A stretch of DNA of 64,000 bases from an uncultured Bacteriovorax sp. (GCA_946480715.1 CAMLKK010000015.1:5821-69820); one strand, 5' to 3'; shown: positions 26,001 through 34,150, counted from the stretch's first letter. Notes: generated by a model from the letters alone, not told the origin. Translations and numbers: made by a program.

Positions 26001-26348
26001 TATCGACCATGGATCATCACCAACAACAACCACCACTCCCCCTGAACCTGGATTAGCAAAATTTCCAACCGAAAGGGCATCTGAGGCAACGTGAAGACCC
26101 ATTGATTTCATCGCCACTAAAGCGTTTCGATGAGCTTGTTTCGCTCCTGAGGCCATCGCGGCTGCATTTGCTTCAGAGTTTGCGATAACAACGCGAATTC
26201 CTTTTTCTTGAAACTCTTTTTTGCGTTCATGAAGAATATTGAAATAATCAGCAAGCGGTGAGCCGGGATATCCCGTAAAAAGATGGAATCCTGCTTCCAA
26301 CGCACCTTGAATAATAATTTCATTTCCGTTCAGAATTTCTGTAGTCAT
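23004..26348 (-). CDS. Indolepyruvate:ferredoxin oxidoreductase, fused alpha/beta form
   Basis: This 1114-residue protein oxidatively decarboxylates aryl pyruvates to arylacetyl-CoA with ferredoxin as acceptor. The N-terminal pyruvate-type domain comes first; a TPP-binding region lies near 420-480 (GDVGCYSLSF, MGDSTFF, DNDNTAMTG). A ferredoxin-like segment near 585-645 has CEDCREC and two further CP motifs, with seven cysteines visible. A C-terminal gamma-type domain starts near 683 (VTGVGGSGVTTIS). Separate iorA and iorB genes are the archaeal form; fused forms occur in bacteria. It is divergent from the gene at 26519 and lies about 1 kb from the phenylacetate-type operon, a sensible link. 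Confidence 0.9.
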   Translation of the reverse strand: MTTEILNGNEIIIQGALEAGFHLFTGYPGSPLADYFNILHERKKEFQEKGIRVVIANSEANAAAMASGAKQAHRNALVAMKSMGLHVASDALSVGNFANPGSGGVVVVVGDDPWSISTSSPADSRYLFKHLHIPFLDPSTPQELKDWMKIALSLSLETSVYQGLLLTTFMAEGGGRVEIGEEKKIDSTLIELDPSTFDLSKNVMVPPNSLKADVAMIKERFPRVLKALKEKSLDQKFGNTDSKIGFISSGAVFEILKQVLDDNQALERFSLYKVAAPYPLIDDLLVPYLKNLDALIVVEEKRGFLETELNEVIIRHQLKCKVYGKKFISGDGFPIHGGLNYEIVVERLSAIMKDLGLEACHPTNPGVTLTEVMPRRLPTFCPGCPHRETLSLLKDLRAHLKGQNINLLSHGDVGCYSLSFLEPFKEMHNLSAMGQGGALGAGVDLFTTNPSVVLMGDSTFFHSGITDISNSVQMGHDITYILLDNDNTAMTGHQMTPRSGVSVEGFKRPAQDMLKLVTALGVDEALEVNPSDRYFYQNLLRETVLKKGTKVIISNKECGLTFHGRKKASERKLFSKGETVEVQSFYQINTDACEDCRECVDMTGCPGLSQTFDAYGTKVSIDPQICVSDSYCTKIKACPSFELVEVADYHPTKYREQKTAIAAKEITEPMRVKTLDSIAKGIDYRMVVTGVGGSGVTTISRVLAEAAKAMGGRTDIDFKFVDQKGLAQRNGNVTSHLALYKKGKSHAQVTPMGGADVLLSPDLLDGSHHLGFVSNTGKVILDQKFQVPLTLLMDRGLDKTPVNEVSLSEKLKSLLGERLFILPMKETAEMHLGKSVYASAMILGAAYQAGLIPFELNDLESAFSRTMKKDELKNNLQAFALGRRLYSGEDLKISQNESITHEMLLEASIKESAFVIGGALVASYKEALAELVGIVPSHFNIPRADLAQYVHDIMIFDRGLKMHDYLKDVKVLASLYKDAELFKLAMAALTKTYFIKDEVFIAHQMISPVRRYKDEKTYGPQGSRYRKTFINRPSFDVAGKKIEFDFSPTPWMLKMMRHARFLRTILPEWHKREKAIAAHIRQSVLKESLGFSELKRLESVKGYRHVRYKHLESV

Positions 26349-26518
26349 AAGCGTTTAAATCTCAGTGAAAAAAGTTTGAAAAAATATCTCACAATTTTTC
26401 AGCTAAGCAAAGAAAGGTTGATGGTGTCATTCGGACTTTTCTCTGTAAAAAGCGAAACTTTTGTACTATTCACTCGGGAATTCGTAATTGAGCGGATAAA
26501 AATTTAGGAGCGATCTTC

Positions 26519-26959
26519 ATGAAAAAAATGTTCATTGGTATTGCGTTTTTACTTGGGGCCTACAATGTTTCTGCTGGTTGTGTGGAAGATTATCGTTATC
26601 TGCAAAACGAATCAAAAGTTTCACTCAATTTTGTAAGAGAAGTTGTGCTGACTAAGAGAACAGATTTCAGAGACCTCCGTTCTCCTGAATTAAAAGCAGT
26701 AGCAAATTTTGTGAAGCTTATGAATTTTTCATTCGACGGAAATAATTCACTCACACTTACAAACGAAATTTATCAATCAAAACATGAAGCTGATTACTCT
26801 GTTGGCTATCGAATGACTGTGAGTGATGGACGTACTGATTTAAAAGTTCGCTATTTCATCAAAATCGATATCGGCATCGATGAAATTGGCTATCCAATTT
26901 TATACCGCTCACTCGAGAGTAAAATTCCTGAAGGTGAATTTCTCTGCGAAGAATTTTAG
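26519..26959 (+). CDS. Small secreted protein of unknown function
   Basis: This 146-residue protein has a signal peptide (cleavage near NVSAG, residue 20) and two cysteines, one right after the cleavage site and one at the C-terminus, likely forming a disulfide. The rest is mostly beta-like. A TAGGAG ribosome site precedes the ATG. Its stop overlaps the convergent DUF1304-type gene by four bases. No family is recognised. Confidence 0.68.
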   Translation: MKKMFIGIAFLLGAYNVSAGCVEDYRYLQNESKVSLNFVREVVLTKRTDFRDLRSPELKAVANFVKLMNFSFDGNNSLTLTNEIYQSKHEADYSVGYRMTVSDGRTDLKVRYFIKIDIGIDEIGYPILYRSLESKIPEGEFLCEEF

Positions 26960-27324
26960 AAAAAACAAACGGCCAATAGAGCAAGAAAACCGGGCAGGGC
27001 CTGAACTTTGAATATATTTTTACTCGCTGTAAATCCCCCGTAGATGCCAGCTATGACGATACACGTAAGAAAAAATATTTTAATGTGATGGCCTTCAGCT
27101 CCTCCAACGATAAGTCCCCAAATCAGTCCTGCGGCAAGAAAACCATTGTAGAGTCCTTGATTGGCGGCCAATGCCGCGCTTTTTTTAGCGAACTCAGCGT
27201 CAATTTGGAAAATTTTTTGTCCTTTCGGTGTCTGCCAAAGAAACATTTCCAGCACAAGAAATCCCACATGGGAAAGGGCCACAAAAGCGACCAAAAAAAC
27301 TTCTAAGATTTGCAACTTTTCCAT
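26956..27324 (-). CDS. DUF1304-type small membrane protein
   Basis: This 122-residue protein has four hydrophobic segments and the family pattern with FVALSHVGFLVLEMF near the N-terminus and ANQGLYNGFLAAG in the middle. I choose the ATG at 27324, where GAGGG lies six bases upstream, over an upstream start at 27387 that would overlap the promoter of the divergent operon. DUF1304 proteins are inner-membrane proteins of unknown role. Confidence 0.82.
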   Translation of the reverse strand: MEKLQILEVFLVAFVALSHVGFLVLEMFLWQTPKGQKIFQIDAEFAKKSAALAANQGLYNGFLAAGLIWGLIVGGAEGHHIKIFFLTCIVIAGIYGGFTASKNIFKVQALPGFLALLAVCFF

Positions 27325-27336
27325 GCGATTCCCTCT

Positions 27337-27366
27337 TTGCTTTAGTCGAATGACTAGTGCTACAAT
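27337..27366 (+). promoter_or_regulatory. Sigma70-type promoter of the phenylacetate-like operon
   Basis: A -35 box TTGCTT (27337-27342) and a -10 box TACAAT (27361-27366) are 18 bases apart and sit 40 bases before the ATG of the first gene. They precede a twelve-gene run without another obvious promoter. Confidence 0.6.
27343..27356. promoter_or_regulatory. Inverted repeat in the promoter spacer (candidate operator)
   Basis: TAGTC and GACTA flank a four-base centre exactly between the -35 and -10 boxes, a common place for a repressor site. No regulator gene is present in the operon. The repeat is short, so chance cannot be excluded. Confidence 0.4.
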
Positions 27367-27405
27367 TTCACAACTTTTGACTGACATTTTACCAAGGAAA
27401 TCTAG

Positions 27406-27714
27406 ATGTACAAGATGATTGCTATTTATAAAACTCCAACTGACGTCAACTCTTTCGAAGACTGGTACCGTTCACATAAAGAAATCGCTAAAAAAGTTCC
27501 GTTAGTAAAAGAATTCCGATTCACAAAAGTAACTGGTGGACCTCGTGGTGCAAGTGATCTGCACCTCATCGCTGAACTTTGTTTTGCTTCAAAAGAAGAT
27601 TTTAAAACAGCTATGGCCTCACCAGAAAACATGGCCGCAGGAAAAGATGCATTCACAAACTACAAAGACATCGTCTCTGTTCACTTCGCTGAAGAAGAAG
27701 TGGTTAAGGCCTAA
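27406..27714 (+). CDS. EthD-family protein
   Basis: This 102-residue protein has the EthD pattern, with MIAIYKTPTDVNSFEDWYRS at the start and a dimeric alpha/beta-barrel (ferredoxin-like) fold expected. EthD-like proteins appear with oxidative degradation genes, but their role is poorly defined. It is the first gene of the operon, with an AAGGAAA ribosome site and two bases before paaF. Confidence 0.85.
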   Translation: MYKMIAIYKTPTDVNSFEDWYRSHKEIAKKVPLVKEFRFTKVTGGPRGASDLHLIAELCFASKEDFKTAMASPENMAAGKDAFTNYKDIVSVHFAEEEVVKA

Positions 27715-27716
27715 GC

Positions 27717-28496
27717 ATGGAAAACATCCTGCTCGAATACCCTTACCGAGACAATAAACATATCGCACTCGTGCGTTTAAACCGTCCCAAAGTGCTCAAC
27801 GCTCTTTCGACGGATCTTATGCAAGAGCTTGTTGATTGTTTTCTCTCTCTTGATAAAAATCCAGATGTACGCGTGATCATGCTCACAGGAAATGAGAGAG
27901 CTTTCGCCGCAGGAGCAGACATTGCTCAAATGGTGACAGCGACTCCTGTTGATCAAATCAACGATCAGCGCTTCAGAACATGGGAAATGCTTCGTTTGAT
28001 TACAAAACCAATCATCGCGGCCGTAAATGGATTCGCGCTTGGTGGTGGATGTGAGTTAGCAATGTCATGCGACCTCATTATTGCAGGCGATGATGCTAAA
28101 TTTTCACAGCCCGAAATTAAAATCGGAACAATCCCAGGAGCTGGTGGAACTCAAAGACTCACGCGAGCGATTGGAAAATCAAAAGCGATGATGATGGTTC
28201 TCACAGGTGACATGATTGATGCTGAGACCGCCTATGATTGGGGATTAGTTGCGAAAGTTGTCCCCGCTCCTACTCTTCTGCAAGAGACGTTTGAGCTTGC
28301 TAAAACAATCGCTGATCGTGCGCCTGTCGCAGTTCGATTAGCTAAAGAAGCCGTTAACAAATCTTTTGAGATGACGTTGAAGGACGGCATGGATTTCGAA
28401 CGCAGAAATTTCTACCTGACTTTTTCTTCTGCTGATCAAAAAGAAGGAATGAAAGCTTTCTTAGACAAACGCAGTCCTGAGTACAAAGGAAATTAG
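27717..28496 (+). CDS. paaF: Enoyl-CoA hydratase of phenylacetate-type pathway
   Basis: This 259-residue crotonase-family enzyme hydrates 2,3-dehydroadipyl-CoA-type substrates. The oxyanion and CoA-binding stretch FAAGADI and the two catalytic glutamates (in GGGCELAMSCD and in QPEIKIGTIPGAGG) are present. The length is normal. It lies two bases after the EthD gene and two before the paaG-like gene. A general fatty-acid hydratase reads alike; the neighbourhood favours PaaF. Confidence 0.88.
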   Translation: MENILLEYPYRDNKHIALVRLNRPKVLNALSTDLMQELVDCFLSLDKNPDVRVIMLTGNERAFAAGADIAQMVTATPVDQINDQRFRTWEMLRLITKPIIAAVNGFALGGGCELAMSCDLIIAGDDAKFSQPEIKIGTIPGAGGTQRLTRAIGKSKAMMMVLTGDMIDAETAYDWGLVAKVVPAPTLLQETFELAKTIADRAPVAVRLAKEAVNKSFEMTLKDGMDFERRNFYLTFSSADQKEGMKAFLDKRSPEYKGN

Positions 28497-28498
28497 CC

Positions 28499-29287
28499 AT
28501 GTCACAATTTAAGTTTATCAAATATGTAGAAGAAAATAGAACGGCCGTCATTAGCATGAATCGTCCGGAGCTCTATAATGCTCTTAATGCTGAAGCAAAA
28601 ATGGAAATTGTGGGGGCCTTGAGAGAGGCCAACAAAAGTCCAAACGTTCATTCCATTATTTTAAATGGCGAAGGGAAAGCTTTCTGTACAGGTCAAGATC
28701 TCAACGATCGCAATGTACAAGCAACTAACGGTGGGGTTGATCTCGGTCACACACTTATGACTGAATGGAATCCCCTCATCAATGCCATCCGCGACTCCAA
28801 AAAAATTGTGATTGGTTGTGTGAACGGTGTTTGCGCTGGTGCCGGTATTTCAGTGGCCATCGCATGCGATATCATCGTTTCAAAACCAGGTGTAAAATTC
28901 ATAGGAGCTTTTTCAAAGTTGGGACTCGCTCCAGATGCTGGATCAACTTACATTTTTACCCGCGCGCTTGGATACCAGAAAACAATGGAATTTTTCTTAA
29001 TGGGTTCGGCCCTAACAAGTGAAGAACTGCATACAGCAGGTCTGATCAACAAGCTGGCCGATGATCCAATGACTGCCGCTACAGAATACGCTATGGCGAT
29101 CAATAAACTCTCACCTCTTTCATCTGAAATGATCAAAAAAAATATCAAGGCGTCACTTGATTCAACTTTTGAGAAATCAATGGAAAGAGAAACATACGTT
29201 CAGCGCTTTCTTGGTAACAGCAATGATTACAAAGAAGGTCTGAGTGCATTCCTAGAAAAACGCGAACCAAATTTTAAAGGTCACTAA
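28499..29287 (+). CDS. paaG: PaaG-like epoxyphenylacetyl-CoA isomerase
   Basis: This 262-residue crotonase-family protein resembles PaaG, which isomerises ring-1,2-epoxyphenylacetyl-CoA to oxepin-CoA. The key PaaG-type Asp is in FSKLGLAPDAGS; the second glutamate of hydratases is absent at that site, which separates it from the gene before it. CoA-binding motif FCTGQDL is present. It overlaps nothing and is followed after 11 bases by the oxygenase-like gene. Confidence 0.85.
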   Translation: MSQFKFIKYVEENRTAVISMNRPELYNALNAEAKMEIVGALREANKSPNVHSIILNGEGKAFCTGQDLNDRNVQATNGGVDLGHTLMTEWNPLINAIRDSKKIVIGCVNGVCAGAGISVAIACDIIVSKPGVKFIGAFSKLGLAPDAGSTYIFTRALGYQKTMEFFLMGSALTSEELHTAGLINKLADDPMTAATEYAMAINKLSPLSSEMIKKNIKASLDSTFEKSMERETYVQRFLGNSNDYKEGLSAFLEKREPNFKGH

Positions 29288-29298
29288 TTGGAGGTCTT

Positions 29299-30129
29299 AT
29301 GACAGCACATACTTACTCAGCAGAAGAATTAAAACTATTCGCCGATATTAAAAACGGCAGAACTTTTGAAGCAGAAGACGATATGCCAGCGTTCTACCGC
29401 AAGCACTTATTGAATCTTCTTTGGATGCAAGGAGATTCAGAATATTCTGGAGCTCTTGGATATATGCCTTGGATTGAAAAAGCTCCAACTCTTCAGGAAA
29501 AAGTCATCGTTGCTCAAATGGTAAAAGATGAAATGAGACATGCTTCAGTCATCTACCGTTTATTAGACGAATTGGGACAAAATACAAAAGCGCATACTGA
29601 AGCAAAAGAACTTGGTTACAAACTTGAAGAAGATAAAGTGAACATCGGTTTCAAGAGATTAAAAGATGATTACCGTGTAAACATCTTTTACTACGACATC
29701 AAGTATTGGACAGACTACATTCTATTCAACTTCTTAATGGATAGAGCAGCAGGACATCAATTACAAGACACTTTCAATTCAAGCTATATGCCTTGGAAAA
29801 AGGCCATTGAAGGAATTTACAAAGAAGAAGTTATGCACTTAGCTCACGGAGATAAGTGGGTTAAAATTCTCGCTAAAGATCCTGAGCAAAAAGAATTTTT
29901 ACAAGAGCGTTTAAACCTATGGTGGCCGCGTGTAATGAACGTTTTCGGATCTACTCAAGGTGCAAGCAACGACCTTTACGTAAACCTAGGTTTAAAACAA
30001 AGAACGAACGGACAAATCCGCGAAGTCTTCGTCAAAGAAATTCAGGATATGTGTAATGAAGTGGGATTAACTCTTCCGGTTTACCGCGAAGAAGATCAAC
30101 CACAACGTGAGAAAAAACTGGCACAATAA
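29299..30129 (+). CDS. PaaA-like di-iron oxygenase subunit
   Basis: This 276-residue protein resembles the catalytic subunit of phenylacetyl-CoA 1,2-epoxidase. Probable iron ligands match the pattern: Glu48 in DSEYSG, Glu78/His81 in DEMRH, Asp139 in WTDYI and Glu176/Glu177/His180 in EEVMH. MPAFYRKHLL and KAPTLQEK match the PaaA N-terminus. It is about 30 residues shorter than E. coli PaaA. The scaffold, oxidoreductase and maturation partners (PaaB, PaaC, PaaD, PaaE) are not in this window, so the subunits may be elsewhere or this may be a stand-alone relative with another substrate. Confidence 0.78.
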   Translation: MTAHTYSAEELKLFADIKNGRTFEAEDDMPAFYRKHLLNLLWMQGDSEYSGALGYMPWIEKAPTLQEKVIVAQMVKDEMRHASVIYRLLDELGQNTKAHTEAKELGYKLEEDKVNIGFKRLKDDYRVNIFYYDIKYWTDYILFNFLMDRAAGHQLQDTFNSSYMPWKKAIEGIYKEEVMHLAHGDKWVKILAKDPEQKEFLQERLNLWWPRVMNVFGSTQGASNDLYVNLGLKQRTNGQIREVFVKEIQDMCNEVGLTLPVYREEDQPQREKKLAQ

Positions 30130-30995
30130 TGAAAATCGAAAATGTAGTTGTGATAGGAACAGGAACTATGGGGCAAGGAATTGCTCAATGGTTCCTGCAA
30201 CAAAACCTTTCAGTAGAAATGGTCGATGCCAATTATGATTTCGCGCTTAAAAGCCGTGAAAAAATCATAGCTGGCCTCGATACACTTGCAGCAAAAGGTA
30301 AGCTCGATGCTGCTGCTGTTGCTTCAATGCAACCAAAACTCAATGTAAAAAAACTCGAAGAGATTAATAAACATTGCGATCTTGTCGTTGAAGCGATCAT
30401 TGAAGATAAAAATATCAAAACTGATCTTTTCAAAAAGCTCGATGAGATGCTGGATACGAAAACAATTATTGCTTCCAACACATCATCGTTTCCGATTACA
30501 GAGCTTGCTCGTGATTTAAGCGCTTCTCGCAAGAAAAACTTTCTAGGTCTGCACTTTTTTAATCCCGCTACGATTATGAAACTAGTTGAAGTTATCAGCG
30601 GTCTTGAAACGGACACTACAATCTCGCAATCACTCTTTGATTGGTTTAATCAGAAAGGAAAAGTGGCCTGCTTGTGTTCAGATGCTCCTGGATTCATCGT
30701 CAACAGAGTCGCAAGAAACTTTTACGGTGAAGCTCTCAGAGCAGTTGAAAATTACAATCTGGAAAAAATAAAAGAAGTCGATGATGTTATGAAAAAAGTC
30801 GGCGGATTCAAAATGGGGCCTTTCGAATTAATGGACCTGATTGGTATTGATGTCAATTTAAGTGTAACGGAATCAGTTTATCGCGCGTTTTTTGATGAAG
30901 CACGCTTTAAGCCTCATCGATTGCAAAAAGACATGGTGAATGCCAATCGCCTAGGTAAAAAAACAAATAAGGGATTCTACTCTTATGATCAATAA
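30129..30995 (+). CDS. paaH: 3-hydroxyacyl-CoA dehydrogenase, N-terminal part of a split PaaH
   Basis: This 288-residue NAD-dependent dehydrogenase has a Rossmann fold (GTGTMGQG near residues 10-17), SNTSSFPITELA, the catalytic His in GLHFFNP, and a 3HCDH C-terminal domain (about 185-288). Alone it matches a complete short dehydrogenase. In E. coli PaaH the protein is longer and carries a second Rossmann-like and 3HCDH half; here that half is the next gene. It overlaps the oxygenase gene by one base (TAATG) and the next by 11. Confidence 0.88.
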   Translation: MKIENVVVIGTGTMGQGIAQWFLQQNLSVEMVDANYDFALKSREKIIAGLDTLAAKGKLDAAAVASMQPKLNVKKLEEINKHCDLVVEAIIEDKNIKTDLFKKLDEMLDTKTIIASNTSSFPITELARDLSASRKKNFLGLHFFNPATIMKLVEVISGLETDTTISQSLFDWFNQKGKVACLCSDAPGFIVNRVARNFYGEALRAVENYNLEKIKEVDDVMKKVGGFKMGPFELMDLIGIDVNLSVTESVYRAFFDEARFKPHRLQKDMVNANRLGKKTNKGFYSYDQ

Positions 30996-31674
30996 CACTA
31001 ATAATGCTCCGATGATCATCATCGAAAAAAATCATCCGCTCTATTCTGCAGTAAAAGCAAAATGGGAAGTGAAATCTATTGACGAAGCTCTTGCTAGTTT
31101 TGATACACCTGAACTCATCATTGATCTCAGTATTCTAAGAACAAAAAAGAAATTGCTTCTTCTAAAAGAATTGAGCCGAACAACTAAAGCTAAAATTGTT
31201 TCAGACCTCACCCTCTGCTGGGGAGATTATATTTTCAAAACGTGCCCACACGTCATTGGTGCCGTATCACTACTTTTTCAATCACCGACAAATGCCATTG
31301 AGTATGCCATCAATAAATACAGCGAAAATGCTGTAGCAGATTCAACTGAATTGATAACAACTTTTATTGGATCATTGGATAAAACAGGCGTTCTGCATAA
31401 AGATCTCCACGTTACGTTTCACTACCCGCGCACTATTGCTATGATCATCAACGAAGCCTATTTCGCTCTTGATGAAGGATTAGCATCACCTTCCGCCATT
31501 GATCTTGCTATGAAAAATGGAGTGAACTATCCGCTTGGTCCCATTGAATGGGGAGAAAAAATTGGTCTCGCTCATGTCTGCGAATTATTACAAGAGCTGC
31601 ATGAGATTACAGAAGACTCGCGCTATCGAGTTTCAAAAGAATTAAAACTAAAATCATTAACAGGTACATTATGA
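30985..31674 (+). CDS. C-terminal half of a split PaaH (reduced Rossmann plus 3HCDH domain)
   Basis: This 229-residue protein aligns with the second half of long PaaH/FadB-type dehydrogenases. Residues about 25-125 look like the reduced Rossmann-like domain. Residues about 140-229 are a 3HCDH domain, with INEAYFALDEG, AMKNGVNYPLGP and RYRVSKEL. It lacks the NAD-binding motif and catalytic His, so it must be structural or regulatory, presumably binding the 288-residue part. It starts 11 bases inside that gene, in the +1 frame. Separate genes with overlapping start and stop look more likely than a frameshift error. Confidence 0.8.
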   Translation: MINNTNNAPMIIIEKNHPLYSAVKAKWEVKSIDEALASFDTPELIIDLSILRTKKKLLLLKELSRTTKAKIVSDLTLCWGDYIFKTCPHVIGAVSLLFQSPTNAIEYAINKYSENAVADSTELITTFIGSLDKTGVLHKDLHVTFHYPRTIAMIINEAYFALDEGLASPSAIDLAMKNGVNYPLGPIEWGEKIGLAHVCELLQELHEITEDSRYRVSKELKLKSLTGTL

Positions 31675-32870
31675 GAAGAACATTTATTGTAAATGCTAAA
31701 AGAACTGCAATCGGAAAACTCGCTGGAAAGCTGGCCCCTGCCCGCGTGGACGATCTACTCGCTCACGTTCTTGCTGATCTCAAAAAAGATTTAACGTTTG
31801 ATCCGGCCCTCATTGAAGACGTCATCGTTGGTTGCGCGAATCAGGCGGGTGAAGATAATAGAAATATTGCACGAATGTCGCTTATCCTTGCTGGTTATCC
31901 ATTAGAAGTTCCAGGTACAACGGTAAATCGTCTCTGTGGATCATCACTTGATGCTCTCATTGATGGTTACGCTCGCATTCAATCTGGACTTGCTGACTGC
32001 TTAGTCATTGGTGGTGCAGAATCGATGACAAGAGCACCGTTTGCTTTATCAAAAGCAGCGGGACCTTACGATCGTGAACAAAAAATGTATGACACAACTT
32101 TTGGCTGGAGATTCATCAACCCAAAGATGGAAAAAATGTTTCCTCTTTTAGGAATGGGAGAAACAGCAGAAGAAGTAGCTTCTCTCTATAAAATTTCACG
32201 TGAAGAACAGGATCAATTCGCTCTTAAATCGCATCAAAAAGCAGCTGCAGCTTGGGAACGCGGTGACTTCAATGATGAAGTTCTTCCTTATACAGTTGAA
32301 CTCAAAAAAGATTCCTATGTGTTTTCAAAAGATGAGTGTGTTCGTGCAGACACAACGATGGAAGCACTATCAAAACTAAAACCAGTTTTCAGAAAAGAAG
32401 GAACTGTAACGGCCGGAAACTCAAGCCCGATGAACGACGGTGCTTCTGGAATCATGATTGTATCTGAAGAATTTTTAAAAGCGCATAAACTCACACCTAT
32501 GATGGAAGTGACGGGAGCCGCTGTAAGAGGACTCCATCCGAACACAATGGGACTAGGACCAGTTGAAGCAGTCAAAGTGCTCATGAAAAAAACAGGAAAA
32601 AAAGTTTCTGACTTTGATTCAATCGAATTGAACGAAGCTTTTGCCGCTCAATCACTTGGCTGTATCAAAGGTCTTGAGTTAGATGCCAGCAAAGTGAACT
32701 TAAACGGTGGGGCCATTGCTATTGGGCACGCTCTTGGAAGTTCTGGAACAAGAATCGTGACAACTCTTGCTCACCAAATGAAGAAAAATAAAAACATTAA
32801 AGAAGGTCTAGCGACAATGTGTATTGGTGTAGGCCAGGGAATTGCCGTAAGCTTCAGGAACTGTCAGTAA
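31671..32870 (+). CDS. paaJ: Beta-ketoadipyl-CoA-type thiolase
   Basis: This 399-residue thiolase cleaves 3-oxoacyl-CoA to acetyl-CoA and a shorter acyl-CoA. Cys89 in NRLCGSS is the nucleophile; NGGAIAIGHALGSSG carries the catalytic His and MCIGVGQG the second Cys. Length and motifs are normal. The start overlaps the preceding gene by ATGA. PaaJ would make acetyl-CoA and succinyl-CoA from 3-oxoadipyl-CoA; a general thiolase role is the alternative. Confidence 0.88.
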   Translation: MRRTFIVNAKRTAIGKLAGKLAPARVDDLLAHVLADLKKDLTFDPALIEDVIVGCANQAGEDNRNIARMSLILAGYPLEVPGTTVNRLCGSSLDALIDGYARIQSGLADCLVIGGAESMTRAPFALSKAAGPYDREQKMYDTTFGWRFINPKMEKMFPLLGMGETAEEVASLYKISREEQDQFALKSHQKAAAAWERGDFNDEVLPYTVELKKDSYVFSKDECVRADTTMEALSKLKPVFRKEGTVTAGNSSPMNDGASGIMIVSEEFLKAHKLTPMMEVTGAAVRGLHPNTMGLGPVEAVKVLMKKTGKKVSDFDSIELNEAFAAQSLGCIKGLELDASKVNLNGGAIAIGHALGSSGTRIVTTLAHQMKKNKNIKEGLATMCIGVGQGIAVSFRNCQ

Positions 32871-34150
32871 TGAGAATATTTTTGCTGGCATTATTTTTTA
32901 GCGTAACTGCTGAAGCAACCATCGCTCCACCTCACATTGGCCCCGAAGGACTTCGTTTCAACCGTCTTCACGCAATGAAGATTGAAAAGCTCTTCGATAA
33001 AGAATTAAAGTCAAACGAAGATGCTGATATCAAATTTCTCTTAAACGTCGGAAAAAGAGCAAGTGCATGGTTAACAGTCGTTAATGCAAATCGCTCTTCT
33101 GACAATCAACTCGATCTCTCAAGTCCGAGTAGTTCGGGTGGCATTCCGATGGATCAGCCCCTTAAAACTTCAACTGCGATCTTGATGGAACGTTATAAAA
33201 AGTTTCTGGCCGAAAATCCTTCTGTTTTAACAAATGTTCTTGCTTCAAGTGTAGATTTTCCGACAGAAGCCCCTGTTGCAGATTCAGATTTTTTAAAAAC
33301 TTTAAGAACACTCGATCGCATTTATCAATCAACAATTAGATGGGCCAGCTCTCGCAACTGGATGAGCTGGTATATCAATCGCGCTATGTTTGATGTGCGC
33401 GGTTATCATTTTTTAAAAAACACTCCAAATCTCGAACAAAAACTCAATGACTATTCAAATCTGCCTGCTGAAGAACAAACTAAACTTAGACTTTGGCTTT
33501 TAGGCCTATGCCGAAATGGTGAATTTGATTCAAAAGACTGTCAGGAAGAATTAAACAAACACATACCACGTGCTCGCCTTTACAGCTTCTTCACTCGTTT
33601 TGAAAAATATGGAAAAAAGATGAATGATCTTTTTTATACAATCAAAAAGACGAGACCTGAAATCTACTGGAATGAAGATAAATCGAAATTGATTTCTCCC
33701 TTTCAAACACCTGAAAGAGTAGATGTTCAATCGTGGCTGAAAGAAAATGTTGAAGATGAATGGAAAACCTCATCTTTTAATATGCAGATCAATTATTTTA
33801 AAACGACAAGAGATATTCCACGCATTCAATTCAAAGAAGGGGTCACGGCCAATGTAAACGGCATTGGTGGCAATCTCATTACAATGGAAGCGGAATACCC
33901 GATTGAAAGTAACGATCAGAAATGGACCATCAGGCACGAATACGGCCACGTGCTAGGATTCGAAGATTGTTATCTTGAATTTTACGACACTCAAGAACAG
34001 GCGATGATCTATTACGAAATCGATGTGAACAATCTTATGTGTTCACGTAGAGGTCATCTACTGCCAACACATGAAGAACAATTAAGAAAATCATACACAG
34101 CATCTAATCTTTCAGAGGAGACTATTAATGGAAGTGAAACTCTTTATTAA
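32870..34150 (+). CDS. Secreted metzincin-like zinc metalloprotease
   Basis: This 426-residue protein has a short signal peptide (about 15 residues, ending FSVTAEA). It carries the extended zinc motif HEYGHVLGFED: His356, Glu357, His360 and Asp366, with Asp as third ligand as in snapalysin-like enzymes. NNLMCS, with Met390, looks like a Met-turn. The first 340 residues show no recognised domain and could be a propeptide-like or substrate region. It overlaps the thiolase stop by one base and the aldehyde dehydrogenase gene by 23 bases, an unusual place for a protease. Confidence 0.75.
   Translation: MRIFLLALFFSVTAEATIAPPHIGPEGLRFNRLHAMKIEKLFDKELKSNEDADIKFLLNVGKRASAWLTVVNANRSSDNQLDLSSPSSSGGIPMDQPLKTSTAILMERYKKFLAENPSVLTNVLASSVDFPTEAPVADSDFLKTLRTLDRIYQSTIRWASSRNWMSWYINRAMFDVRGYHFLKNTPNLEQKLNDYSNLPAEEQTKLRLWLLGLCRNGEFDSKDCQEELNKHIPRARLYSFFTRFEKYGKKMNDLFYTIKKTRPEIYWNEDKSKLISPFQTPERVDVQSWLKENVEDEWKTSSFNMQINYFKTTRDIPRIQFKEGVTANVNGIGGNLITMEAEYPIESNDQKWTIRHEYGHVLGFEDCYLEFYDTQEQAMIYYEIDVNNLMCSRRGHLLPTHEEQLRKSYTASNLSEETINGSETLY

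Noticed and set aside
26349..26518. Promoter for the small secreted protein at 26519.
   Set aside because: Several weak -10-like boxes (TACTAT near 26463) exist but none has a convincing -35 at correct spacing.
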